A stretch of 64,000 bases of DNA from the NCBI GenBank assembly GCA_964390725.1, contig CAYMIW010000002.1, positions 62,001 through 126,000 of the forward strand. Reading direction: 5' to 3'. The position numbers and the translations under genes were made by a program. Below the pieces are notes generated by a model. The model was not told where the DNA came from and did not search any database. It was given only the letters and a program-made list of their open reading frames with translations. This DNA comes from JAABTH01 sp964390725 (GTDB lineage Bacteria > Bacillota > Dethiobacteria > DTU022). Shown here piece after piece: positions 1 through 8,342 of this stretch (positions within the stretch are counted from its first letter, which is position 1; each line of letters opens with the position of its first letter).

Positions 1-1136
1 ATCGCATAACCGCCACCCTTAATTACTGCTTCTTCGATAGCCTCAACCAGCAACCGCCCTGCTGTAGGAGCCTGGGGATGGCCGAAGACCATTGAACTAC
101 CATAATTATTGAAGTTATTTGCATCGATACCCAGCCCCTTTGCCAGACAGAGGTCATTGGCAATAAAGGGGTTATGATTCTTAATAGCTACAACATCTTC
201 AGCTTTTATTCCAGCCCGTTCCAGGGCCATCTTGGCAGCCGGAACCGGTGCTGCAGGCATAAAAGCTTTTTTAGTCCTGGCAAATCCGTATGATATGAGC
301 TGGATTGTCACGGAAGGATCACTGCTCAGCTCTGCCGCTTTTTCTTTACCGGTAACCAGGATGCCAACGTTACCGTCAGCAGGATGAGTCTGGGCTCCAA
401 AAGTGTGAATGCCTCCTTCCATTACAGGCCTCAACTTTTTAAGAGCTTCCAATGATGTTTTCGATATACCTTCATCTGTCTCAATAAGTTTTGTTTCCTT
501 GCGTGACACTTTTACCTCAACGGGAAACATATAACGCTTCTGGAATTCACGATCGTTGGCCAGGGCATCATTATATTGCTCATAGCGACGCAGGGTAAGT
601 TCATCTGCTTGTTCACGGGTAAACTCTTCTTCTTTAGCTACGTTTTCCGCTGTGTTAATCATGCCCAGACCGGTCGCAGGGTCGCATCTCATGTTATCCA
701 TATTCCAGTTTTCTGCAATCACTTCTCCTCCCGGTCCCATCGGGTTAGGCCAAATTGTATGCGGACCATTGGAAGTACGGTCTACCATTAAGCAATAAGC
801 AGTGCCAACACTTCCCATTTCAACAGCCATTCCTGCATTGCACAGAATGGTTGTTGAGGTTGAACAGGCCTGCATCATGGTTACCCCGGGAATATCAGGC
901 GCTCCCATCTGCACAGCAGCCCAGGTCGAGCCAAAAAATACCCTGTGTTGCCCAATTGTTATACCAAGGTAAAGGTAGTCCAGAACCTTTGCCGGATCAA
1001 TTCCCCGGTCGGCAAACCAGCGTTTACTGGTCGCCGCACCAAGATCGATTGCATTTTCGTTTTGTAAACTTCCCTGCCATTTACTGAAGGGTGTACTATA
1101 ATATCCCTTGTAGGGAATATAAGCTTTACTAAACAT
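1..1136 (-). CDS. Thiolase (acetyl-CoA C-acyltransferase), 3' end cut by the window edge
   Basis: Thiolase-fold enzyme that would cleave 3-ketoacyl-CoA with CoA to give acetyl-CoA, the last step of beta-oxidation. The reading frame starts at an ATG (1134-1136) with GAAAGGAG just upstream and stays open to base 1, about 378 residues; the C-terminal part with the second catalytic Cys lies outside. Seen: the nucleophile context MMQACSTSTT with Cys91, an NHNPF block replacing the usual NEAF, and a late GHPQAPTAGR segment resembling the thiolase GHP motif. It starts 15 bases after the stop of the dehydrogenase/hydratase gene and belongs to the same leftward operon. The motif variants place it in a divergent thiolase or SCP-x-like subgroup, so chain length and exact substrate are unknown. 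Confidence 0.85.
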   Translation of the reverse strand, partial: MFSKAYIPYKGYYSTPFSKWQGSLQNENAIDLGAATSKRWFADRGIDPAKVLDYLYLGITIGQHRVFFGSTWAAVQMGAPDIPGVTMMQACSTSTTILCNAGMAVEMGSVGTAYCLMVDRTSNGPHTIWPNPMGPGGEVIAENWNMDNMRCDPATGLGMINTAENVAKEEEFTREQADELTLRRYEQYNDALANDREFQKRYMFPVEVKVSRKETKLIETDEGISKTSLEALKKLRPVMEGGIHTFGAQTHPADGNVGILVTGKEKAAELSSDPSVTIQLISYGFARTKKAFMPAAPVPAAKMALERAGIKAEDVVAIKNHNPFIANDLCLAKGLGIDANNFNNYGSSMVFGHPQAPTAGRLLVEAIEEAVIKGGGYA

Positions 1137-1151
1137 AATGATGCTCCTTTC

Positions 1152-3191
1152 TTATTTACCCTTAAATTCAACCGGAGTGCCCGGAGGGGCAGACAAGCCG
1201 GCTAATGCATCTTCTGTAGCAAAAATCTCATGTAACTTCTGCAGTTCCAGCTCTACTGCTTCCTTAATTGAAACCTTTGACTGTGCATCAATCAGCTCAT
1301 TGGCCATTTTTAAAGCCACCGGCGCTTTCCTGGAAATATATTTTACCATTTTAGATGCAAAGTCGGAATTTACACCTTCAGGTGCCTGTCCGGTTAGTAA
1401 GCGTTTGACATTTACATCTGTAAAAGCACCCTTAATATCTTCAAGCTCTTTAGGAAGCTCCCGCGGAGCATATTTGTCGAACTTACCTTCTGTAACCAAC
1501 TCTTTAATCGCTGTTTCTGTTTGAGCCGGCTCTACCAGTTTTTTTACAATTCCCATCTGGAAAGCTTCTTTAGCATTAATGCCTTTACCCGTGAAAACAA
1601 AGTATTTTGCCAGTTCCCGGCCAAGATGTCTTTCGATCCTGATCATCCCGCCCAACCCTGGGAAGATCCCAATATTGGTTTCGGGGAAACCGAAAGTACC
1701 GTTCGGGGTTGCAACAATAGCCTGGCAGGCTAAAGCCAGTTCACTTCCACCACCCAGGGAAAGGCCATCCAGCAGGGCTATTGTCAGTTTTTCTGAGTTT
1801 TCTATTCTCAACAAAAATTCCTGGCCTTTACGGGTAAAGTCGTACGTTTTGTCGACAGTATTGTTTTTTATATTATCAACGAAGAACTTGATATCGGCCC
1901 CGGCGATAAATGCTTTTCCTGCGCCGCTGAAAACTATTCCTTTTAAAGATTGATCTTTTTCTGCCTGGTCAAATTTAGCCACCAACTGATCAACTACCTG
2001 AGGGTTCAGGGCATTCATTGCCTCGGGACGATTAATAATTATATAAGCAATATCATCCTTAACTTCCAGGTCGACAAATTTAAATTCAAAGGGTTTGCCC
2101 AGTTGTTTCTGCTTTTCCAGTAGAGCAGGCACTTTGAAATCGGGATGTCTTTCGCCCATATTTTTAACCAGCTGACAAGCCTTTTCGACTCCAACCCGGT
2201 TAATCATTTCGAACGGGCCATAGCGCCAGCGTAAACCAATCTTGGCTCCTCGATCTGTATCTTCAATGCTGGTTACACCTTCTTCAACCATGGTAGCTGC
2301 AACACCCATTACTGCTGCACACATCCGATCAGCAACAATATCAATTTTTGAAGGATCTACTTCGCCGCTTAAATCCCAATCATCTCCGGAATCAACCTGC
2401 TTTTTCAAAATTTCCGGCGCTGCATAAAATGGCCCTATCTCTTTGCTTAACGTATTGGCTGAGTGTAAAGCAATTGGCACACCGGTAACATTGATAAGCT
2501 CAAAGGTTCCCATTCCGATCCCGAAAGCTTTTTTCGAAGCAGCTTCGATTGTCGGAATATTTGCCACTCCTTCTTCATATATACGAATTGCTTCAACATA
2601 CCAGGGAATAAAGAAACGGTTGACCGCAAAACCGGGAGAATCTTTAACCAGTATCGTGGTTTTGCCGTGTAGTTTACTGATCAGCATTGCTTTCTCAATT
2701 GTTTCTTTGCTGGTGCCTTCATGTGGTATTATCTCGAGCAAACGATTTTTGGCCGGGTGGTAAAAGTAGTGCATTCCGACGACCCTGTCCGGGCGTTTTG
2801 TATACTTAGCCAGGTTTTTTACATAAAAACTGGATGTGTTTGTGGCCAAAATTGTTTTTTCAGAACAAAGTTTGTCAAGCTTTGCAAAAAGGTCGCCCTT
2901 AACTTTTTCATCCTCAAACACTGCTTCAAGAACCAAGTCGGCATCAGCCAGTTGCTCAAAATCTGTCGTACCTGTAATTCTGCCGAGAACTTCTTCAACC
3001 TGGTCGGGTGTAAAGATTTTTCGTTTTACACCTTCATCCAATGTTTTTTTGATTCCAGACAAGCCGCGCTGCACAAACTCCTCTTTTATGTCAAGAAGAA
3101 CAACTGATAATCCTTCCTGAGCCATTTTTTGGGCTATGCCGCTGCCCATATTACCAGCACCGACAATTCCCACTTTAAAAGGTCTGTCCAT
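1152..3191 (-). CDS. Bifunctional 3-hydroxyacyl-CoA dehydrogenase / enoyl-CoA hydratase (FadN-like order)
   Basis: 679-residue cytoplasmic beta-oxidation enzyme. The N-terminal half is an NAD-binding dehydrogenase: Rossmann motif GAGNMGSGIAQ near residue 11 and the catalytic His region MHYFYHPA, followed by two C-terminal dehydrogenase domains. From about residue 375 a crotonase domain follows: INRPEAMNALN, the oxyanion-hole segment GAGKAFIAGADI, and both catalytic Glu contexts (GGGSELALA and FPETNIGIFPG). Dehydrogenase before hydratase is the order of Bacillus FadN and archaeal fusions, opposite to E. coli FadB. AAGGAGG lies upstream of the ATG. It sits between a CoA-transferase and a thiolase gene, so the three give activation, hydration/oxidation and thiolysis. 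The stereospecificity (3S) is inferred from the family. Confidence 0.93.
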   Translation of the reverse strand: MDRPFKVGIVGAGNMGSGIAQKMAQEGLSVVLLDIKEEFVQRGLSGIKKTLDEGVKRKIFTPDQVEEVLGRITGTTDFEQLADADLVLEAVFEDEKVKGDLFAKLDKLCSEKTILATNTSSFYVKNLAKYTKRPDRVVGMHYFYHPAKNRLLEIIPHEGTSKETIEKAMLISKLHGKTTILVKDSPGFAVNRFFIPWYVEAIRIYEEGVANIPTIEAASKKAFGIGMGTFELINVTGVPIALHSANTLSKEIGPFYAAPEILKKQVDSGDDWDLSGEVDPSKIDIVADRMCAAVMGVAATMVEEGVTSIEDTDRGAKIGLRWRYGPFEMINRVGVEKACQLVKNMGERHPDFKVPALLEKQKQLGKPFEFKFVDLEVKDDIAYIIINRPEAMNALNPQVVDQLVAKFDQAEKDQSLKGIVFSGAGKAFIAGADIKFFVDNIKNNTVDKTYDFTRKGQEFLLRIENSEKLTIALLDGLSLGGGSELALACQAIVATPNGTFGFPETNIGIFPGLGGMIRIERHLGRELAKYFVFTGKGINAKEAFQMGIVKKLVEPAQTETAIKELVTEGKFDKYAPRELPKELEDIKGAFTDVNVKRLLTGQAPEGVNSDFASKMVKYISRKAPVALKMANELIDAQSKVSIKEAVELELQKLHEIFATEDALAGLSAPPGTPVEFKGK

Positions 3192-3242
3192 AAAAAAATC
3201 CTCCTTGTAAAAAAAGATATTATTGTGTAAATACGGAAATTG

Positions 3243-4808
3243 CTAAATAACTGTCTCCCGCAATTTCCCCCATTCCTGATTAAATATAGCCTGAGGCATT
3301 TTTTTCAAGTTGTCCGCAATGAGTGGCTTAAAGTTCATCTGTGCCAAAATGTCTTTTTCCAGATCAATACCAGGAGCAATTTCAATTAAAGTTAATCCTT
3401 CCGGTTCAAGTGAAAATACTGCCCGTTCGGTGACATAAAATACTGGTTGTTTTATTTTCCTGGCGTATTTACCGCTAAAGGTAATTTGATCAACCTGGTC
3501 AACAAATTTTTTAGCCCGGCCTTCGCTTACTATCTTAAGCATTCCGTCCTTAACTGCTACCTCAAGCCCACCTGCAGTAAAAGTTCCGCAAAAAACTACT
3601 TTGCGCGAGTTCTGGCTAATATTTATAAAGCCTCCACTCCCAACAACTCTACCGGTGAATTTAGTAACATTTATATTACCGTCTTTATCGATCTGAGCCA
3701 TACCCAGATAAGCCAGATCAATACCCCCACCATCATAGAAATCAAATTGGGCATGGTGCTCGATTATAGCATCGGCATTGTAAGTGTGACCGAAGTCAGG
3801 CGGGCTGGCCGGTACACCCCCAATAGTCCCTGATTCTGTTGTTAAATACATTAAATCGGAAACTCCTTCTTCCGCAGCCACAGCGGCAACATCAGAAGAA
3901 ACTCCTATGCCAAGGTTAACAATAACATTGGGAGTTAACTCCATTGAAGCACGACGTGCAACAATTTTACGTTCATTCAGTGGCAGAGGCGGTATGGATG
4001 ACAGGGGGATCCGAACATCACCTGAGAAGGATGGATTAAAGTATACTGCTTCAGTCTGAAAATGATTTTCATGGTTTTCACATTTAACTACATAATCAAC
4101 CAAAATACCGGGTACTTTTACCCGCTTGGGATGAATTGATTTTGGTAACGCTATTTGCTCAGCCTGGGCGATCACTATTCCACCGCAATTTTTAGTTGCC
4201 TGAGCAAGCGGAAGGGCTTCAAGAAAAATCCCTTCGTTATCCATGGTCAGGTTGCCGTTTTCATCGGCTACAGTGCCCCTTATGATCGCCACATCAACCT
4301 TGTAAGTTTTATAGAAGAGATATTCTTCTCCCTCTATCTCAATCACTTTTACCAACTCATCCTTACTACAATCATTCATCCTTCCGCCCTCTATCCTCGG
4401 ATCGATGAATGTGCCAAGTCCAACCTTGGTTATTAAGCCAGGTCGGTTAGCGGCTATTTCCCGCCATTGCTGAACAACCACTCCTTGAGGCAGGTTATAT
4501 GCCTCAATTTTATTATCTTCAACTAATTTGCGTAATTTGGGTGCTTGTCCCATATGCCCGGCAATCCATTTTTTTACCAAACCCTTGTAACCAAAGCGGG
4601 TTATTCCTCTTTCACGACTATCACCTGCACCAGAACTGGATACAATTGTCAAATTCTTCGGAGATCCTGTATTCAGGAACCTCTGTTCGATTGCCTGGGC
4701 GACCTCTTCCGGCCAGCCGGCTAATCCCATAATGCTGATACCGATTGTCGATTGATCTTTAATTAAAGCTGCTACTTCGTCTGCTGTCCTAACTTTAGAC
4801 ACAACCAA
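3243..4808 (-). CDS. Acyl-CoA:acetate (family I) CoA-transferase, paralog 1
   Basis: 521-residue CoA-transferase carrying both family I halves in one chain, as in propionate/acetoacetate CoA-transferases (Pct/YdiF type). It would move CoA from acetyl-CoA or another acyl-CoA onto an imported carboxylic acid. Seen: the N-terminal half with AGWPEEVAQ and SSSGAGDSRERG, then the C-terminal half with NLGIGVSSDVA and the catalytic motif TTESGTIGG, where Glu325 is the expected acyl-thioester-forming residue. Adjacent genes are TRAP transporter dctM upstream and the dehydrogenase/hydratase downstream, so it probably activates the TRAP substrate. A very similar second copy lies at 55075-56649, with the catalytic Glu at the same residue number. 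The substrate is not readable from the sequence. Confidence 0.9.
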   Translation of the reverse strand: MVVSKVRTADEVAALIKDQSTIGISIMGLAGWPEEVAQAIEQRFLNTGSPKNLTIVSSSGAGDSRERGITRFGYKGLVKKWIAGHMGQAPKLRKLVEDNKIEAYNLPQGVVVQQWREIAANRPGLITKVGLGTFIDPRIEGGRMNDCSKDELVKVIEIEGEEYLFYKTYKVDVAIIRGTVADENGNLTMDNEGIFLEALPLAQATKNCGGIVIAQAEQIALPKSIHPKRVKVPGILVDYVVKCENHENHFQTEAVYFNPSFSGDVRIPLSSIPPLPLNERKIVARRASMELTPNVIVNLGIGVSSDVAAVAAEEGVSDLMYLTTESGTIGGVPASPPDFGHTYNADAIIEHHAQFDFYDGGGIDLAYLGMAQIDKDGNINVTKFTGRVVGSGGFINISQNSRKVVFCGTFTAGGLEVAVKDGMLKIVSEGRAKKFVDQVDQITFSGKYARKIKQPVFYVTERAVFSLEPEGLTLIEIAPGIDLEKDILAQMNFKPLIADNLKKMPQAIFNQEWGKLRETVI

Positions 4809-4835
4809 ACCTCCTATATTTTTACCCAGCTTGCC

Positions 4836-6134
4836 TTAATTTGACATAAAACTGGGCAGGAAAGTGGCAATCTGGGGAAACGCCATAATTAAAGCAGAAG
4901 ATACAATTAAAGCAATCCAGAAAGGAATAACCCCGCTGAATACAGTCTCAAGCTTGATTTTTGTTATTCCGGAAGTAACTACGCTAACCACGCCAACGGG
5001 CGGCGTTAGGAATCCGATTAATATCATTAGAATGCTCACAATACCATACCAGATGCCGTCATATCCGGCATTGATGATTAGCGGGTAGAAGAGGCTTGTA
5101 TAAATAACCAGGGTAGCCATGGCATCCATGAAGAAACCGGAAATAAAATAAGCGGCAAAAATTGTAACCAGCAATAACAGGGGAGGCATATCAATCATAT
5201 AGCTGGTTAGGACAAGTGGAATTTTAGAGACAGATACAAAATTGCCGAATACAACTCCTCCAATAACTATTACCATTAGCATTCCTGTAACCTTAATAGT
5301 ATCGTAGAAAGCACTGAAAAAATTCTTAATTTGCATCCGCCTGGTCAGCAAGGCGAAAACTAGAGCAAGAAATGCTCCCATAGCGCCACCTTCGGTTGGA
5401 GTAAAAACTCCAAGGTAGATGCCGCCCATAGTAAACAGAAAGATCAGGGGCACCGGCCATATTGGTTTTAAGGACCCTAATCTTTCCTGTATGGAAGCCT
5501 TTTCCTTACCAGGTGCCAATTCAGGTTTTATCGATACCATAATATAAGCAGTAATGGCTAACAAGGCTGCAGTTATTATGCCTGGTATAACTCCAGCGAT
5601 TAGAAGCTGACCAATTGATTCTTCTGTCAAAACCCCATAAATAATTAATACTGAACTTGGTGGGATCAAAATGCCCAGAGTGCTACCGGAAGCCACACTT
5701 CCTGCAGCCAGGCTATCCTTATAATTCAAGCGACGCATTTCCGGAACGGCAATTGCCGCGATTGTTGCAGTGGTAGCTATAACAGAGCCGGAAACAGCTG
5801 CAAAAACAGCACAGGTGACAATTGCAGCAATTGCCAGTCCACCTTTTATATGGCCTAACCATTTGTCAAAGGCAAGAAAAATATCTCTTCCCATTCCAGA
5901 GGAACCGATAAACATGCCCATTAAAGTAAACATGGGAATAACACTCAAACTATAACTATGAGCATTGTTAAAAAGATCAGTGCCAAGTTTTGCCAGGGCT
6001 GCAGAAGGGCTAATGATTGCACCATACCCCACTACACCAACCAGAAGCATAGCGAAACCGATTGGTACCCTGAGCAAAATTAAAACAAATAATAATATTA
6101 CACCTAGTAAACCGATTAGCTCAGGACTCATCAA
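4836..6134 (-). CDS. dctM: TRAP transporter large permease (DctM)
   Basis: 432-residue integral membrane protein with about a dozen hydrophobic segments, the large subunit that couples Na+ gradient to uptake in tripartite ATP-independent periplasmic transporters. Family signs: the N-terminal LLGVILLFVLILLRVPIGFA, SGSVIATTATIAAIAVPEM, GILIPPSSVLIIYG and the C-terminal FLTPPVGVVSVVTSGI segments. Its start overlaps the end of dctQ by 14 bases, indicating translational coupling, and the CoA-transferase gene follows after a short gap. Length is usual for DctM. The substrate is unknown; the operon suggests a carboxylic acid that is activated to a CoA ester. Confidence 0.95.
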   Translation of the reverse strand: MMSPELIGLLGVILLFVLILLRVPIGFAMLLVGVVGYGAIISPSAALAKLGTDLFNNAHSYSLSVIPMFTLMGMFIGSSGMGRDIFLAFDKWLGHIKGGLAIAAIVTCAVFAAVSGSVIATTATIAAIAVPEMRRLNYKDSLAAGSVASGSTLGILIPPSSVLIIYGVLTEESIGQLLIAGVIPGIITAALLAITAYIMVSIKPELAPGKEKASIQERLGSLKPIWPVPLIFLFTMGGIYLGVFTPTEGGAMGAFLALVFALLTRRMQIKNFFSAFYDTIKVTGMLMVIVIGGVVFGNFVSVSKIPLVLTSYMIDMPPLLLLVTIFAAYFISGFFMDAMATLVIYTSLFYPLIINAGYDGIWYGIVSILMILIGFLTPPVGVVSVVTSGITKIKLETVFSGVIPFWIALIVSSALIMAFPQIATFLPSFMSN

Positions 6135-6624
6135 CTTCTTCTCCCCTTAATTTTTTTATTGATTCAACAAAATCCCACATTAAAGCAATTACCAGCACCA
6201 GCATCCCAATGGCAGCTAGATAAATCCATGGATGAATTGGCCAACGTAAAACGCTTGTGAATTGACCGACAGATTGAATTCTTTGTGCATATTGCAATGT
6301 ATGCCAAAACGCTAATGAAAACATCCCGACTCCAATTATTACACTGAATAAATCCAGGATCCCCTGAATTCTAATTTTGAACTTTGAGTAAAGAATAGTT
6401 ATAAACAGGTTTTCCTTTTTAAACTGGGCAACCGCAAAAGCAAAAAAAACAGAAATTGCAAAAAGGAGCCGCGTCAGTTCAAAGGTTCCGGAGATCGGCC
6501 GGTTAAAAAAATATCTTCCAACCACATCGCCGACTGTTAGAAAAAGCATAATAAAAATAGCAAGTATCGCAATCCATGCAGCGGCTTCGGTGATATTGCC
6601 TATAACACGTTTTATTAAATTCAT
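6121..6624 (-). CDS. dctQ: TRAP transporter small permease (DctQ)
   Basis: 167-residue protein with four hydrophobic segments, the small membrane subunit of a TRAP transporter. The family pattern GDVVGRYFFNRPISGTFE is present after the first segment, followed by a run of aliphatic segments and a charged C-terminus. It lies between dctP and dctM and overlaps dctM by 14 bases. The start ATG is preceded by a GAGGTGG-like site. DctQ proteins are poorly conserved, so the call rests on size, topology, the first-loop motif and the neighbours. Confidence 0.93.
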   Translation of the reverse strand: MNLIKRVIGNITEAAAWIAILAIFIMLFLTVGDVVGRYFFNRPISGTFELTRLLFAISVFFAFAVAQFKKENLFITILYSKFKIRIQGILDLFSVIIGVGMFSLAFWHTLQYAQRIQSVGQFTSVLRWPIHPWIYLAAIGMLVLVIALMWDFVESIKKLRGEEVDES

Positions 6625-6697
6625 TCAGACCACCTCTATAATAGCTCCGGCCTTCAGCTTTAAATTTAGCTAAAGGCCGGAGCACATATTTTACTGG

Positions 6698-7774
6698 CTA
6701 CCGGTACTGCTCAGCATACTGAAGCACCAGATCATATAGTTCCTGACCAGGCTTCCCGGCATCCTCCAACTCCTGAACCCATCCCTGAATAAGAGGGTCC
6801 ACGGCTTCGTGGAAAGCTGCCATATCATCATCGGAGAACCTGACAATATTCAAACCTTCTTCTACTGCAAGATCCATTGCATGTTCTATCTCTTCATCAT
6901 ATTGTTTCCCGATTTTTTCAGGGAACTCATCAAGCAATGCCATAATTGCCTCTTGATCCTGTGGTGCGATGTTGTTCCAACGATCAAGGTTCATGAAGAA
7001 TATAAACGGGGTAGTATACATGTCAAGCTCAATTATAGTGTCTGTTACTTCAATCAAACGGAAGGAGATTAAAGCTGAGGGAGCCATGAACGAACCGGTT
7101 ACGATTCCGCGATCCATGGAGTCGTATAAATCACTAACCGGCAGAGTAACAGCAACCGCTCCAATTTCTTCTATTACGTCATTGTAAATTGGGCCTGGAG
7201 ACCTTAGCTGCAAGCCTCTCAGTTCATGCAATTCATCTGCGTTTCCCTTCATTAACAGGTGGCCGAGATCAGAACCCCCGAACCAAAGCAACATTGTGTC
7301 TGTAAATTCATGTTCTCTTAACATTGGGGTAATTGCAGCCGCAGTTAAGTTTGCCTGTAAAGCAGAGTTAAAAAGGAATGGGTATTCAAGAACCTGGGCC
7401 ATCGGGAAACGTCCCGCAGTATATGCCGGAAGCACAAAACCCATATCAACGACTCCACTGACTACTGCATCGTAAGTGTCACCAGGAGCTGCCAGCGCAT
7501 TCCCCGGATGAATAACAATATTAATCCTACCCTCTGTTGCATCAAGTACGTCAGCTGCAAATGGTTCAAGAACATTTGTGTGAAGGGGATGCATAGCCGA
7601 CATGAAGTGGTTTAGATGTAATTCCATCGATGCTGCTTCCGGAGCAGGGGCTTCACCATTCTCTGTTTCTTCTTCTACTACAGTGCCACTATTTCCACCA
7701 CAGCCGACAAGCATGGTGATACAAAGTAACAAAATGAACATGACAAATAATTTATTTTTGATATTCGTTGACAT
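6698..7774 (-). CDS. dctP: TRAP transporter solute-binding lipoprotein (DctP)
   Basis: 358-residue extracytoplasmic binding protein. It has a signal peptide ending in a lipobox (MLVGC, Cys near residue 25), so it should be a membrane-anchored lipoprotein as expected in a Gram-positive cell. After an acidic linker come DctP-family features: LNHFMSAMHPLHT, a region preceding the conserved substrate Arg (LQLRSPGPIYNDV), and the helical C-terminal part with NLDRWNNIAPQDQEAI. GAGGAGG lies 7 bases before the ATG. It is the first gene of the leftward operon dctP-dctQ-dctM-CoA-transferase-dehydrogenase-thiolase, and a sigma-54 promoter lies about 160 bases upstream. Ligand unknown; an organic acid is inferred from the operon. 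Confidence 0.93.
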   Translation of the reverse strand: MSTNIKNKLFVMFILLLCITMLVGCGGNSGTVVEEETENGEAPAPEAASMELHLNHFMSAMHPLHTNVLEPFAADVLDATEGRINIVIHPGNALAAPGDTYDAVVSGVVDMGFVLPAYTAGRFPMAQVLEYPFLFNSALQANLTAAAITPMLREHEFTDTMLLWFGGSDLGHLLMKGNADELHELRGLQLRSPGPIYNDVIEEIGAVAVTLPVSDLYDSMDRGIVTGSFMAPSALISFRLIEVTDTIIELDMYTTPFIFFMNLDRWNNIAPQDQEAIMALLDEFPEKIGKQYDEEIEHAMDLAVEEGLNIVRFSDDDMAAFHEAVDPLIQGWVQELEDAGKPGQELYDLVLQYAEQYR

Positions 7775-7932
7775 TAAAATCCTCCTCGTTAGAAATTAAT
7801 TAATACCATTTAACCAGTGTAACAATTTCTTTTCTGATCACCCCCTGTTTTATTAAGCTGTTTTACAGTTTAAGACGATTTATAGACAAGGTTTGTATAA
7901 GTTTTTGAGAAGCTACCTTACCAAAACCACAA

Positions 7933-7948
7933 TGCAATTCCTATGCCA
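7933..7948 (-). promoter_or_regulatory. Sigma-54 (RpoN) promoter for the dctPQM-catabolic operon
   Basis: On the minus strand the sequence is TGGCAT-AGGAA-TTGCA, a full match to the -24/-12 consensus TGGCAY-N5-TTGCW, with GG and GC ten bases apart. The expected transcription start is near 7922, leaving a leader of about 150 nt before dctP. RpoN promoters need a bacterial enhancer-binding protein; none is encoded in this window. Confidence 0.82.
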
Positions 7949-8185
7949 TAGTCAATATTATCAAACCATTCATTAAGTTATTGCTATTAAAGGGAATAGT
8001 TACAGTAATAATAAAAATAAAACAATGTTGCATATATGGTTCAATAATTTATAGTAATTTCTCCATTTGTAATTAAATAGGTTCATTTATTATTTCCAGA
8101 AACAACCAATACTATCGGAAATAATTCTATCTATTCTAACCATTATTGACTGTTAGCTTTTTATATGTATTTATAAATCAGATTT

Positions 8186-8201
8186 TGGCATATTATTTGC
8201 A
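8186..8201 (+). promoter_or_regulatory. Sigma-54 (RpoN) promoter for the SLC13-type transporter
   Basis: TGGCAT-ATTAT-TTGCA on the plus strand, a full -24/-12 consensus match with the required spacing. It faces the anion transporter at 8343 and mirrors the sigma-54 site of dctP. The expected start is near 8213, giving a leader of about 130 nt that includes a short ORF. Confidence 0.82.
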
Positions 8202-8271
8202 GTAAGCAGTTAAGCGTAGTTAATTATTGTAATTGATGAGTTATTGCTGGCAAAGACGGAAAGATGAAATA

Positions 8272-8328
8272 TGAGTAAAAAGTATGAAGGAAAGGAGCAG
8301 CTGTCTATAAATTGTATCAACAAATAAT
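8272..8328 (+). CDS. 18-codon leader ORF with a duplicated start region
   Basis: An ATG with GATGAAAT in front opens an 18-residue frame, MSKKYEGKEQLSINCINK. Its first codons and the bases before them nearly repeat the start of the transporter gene 72 bases further on, which begins MSKKYLG and is preceded by GGTGAAAT. This may be a partial tandem duplication of the initiation region, or a leader peptide that tunes translation of the transporter. Nothing shows that it is translated. Confidence 0.3.
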
Positions 8329-8342
8329 TGCAGAGGTGAAAT

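Larger units (their letters stand above)
7775..8342. other. Divergent intergenic region with two opposed sigma-54 promoters
   Basis: 568 AT-rich bases separate the leftward dctP operon from the rightward anion transporter. The region holds one sigma-54 promoter facing each way (7933-7948 and 8186-8201) and about 240 bases between them where an enhancer-binding protein could act. No ORF of convincing quality is present apart from an 18-codon leader ORF at 8272-8328. I see no clear long palindrome that would mark the enhancer site. Confidence 0.6.

Noticed and set aside
2721..3120. Plus-strand frames opposite the dehydrogenase/hydratase gene, and similar long antisense frames throughout carB, purL and the CoA-transferases.
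   Set aside because: They overlap well-identified genes, lack ribosome sites and encode low-complexity or family-less proteins.
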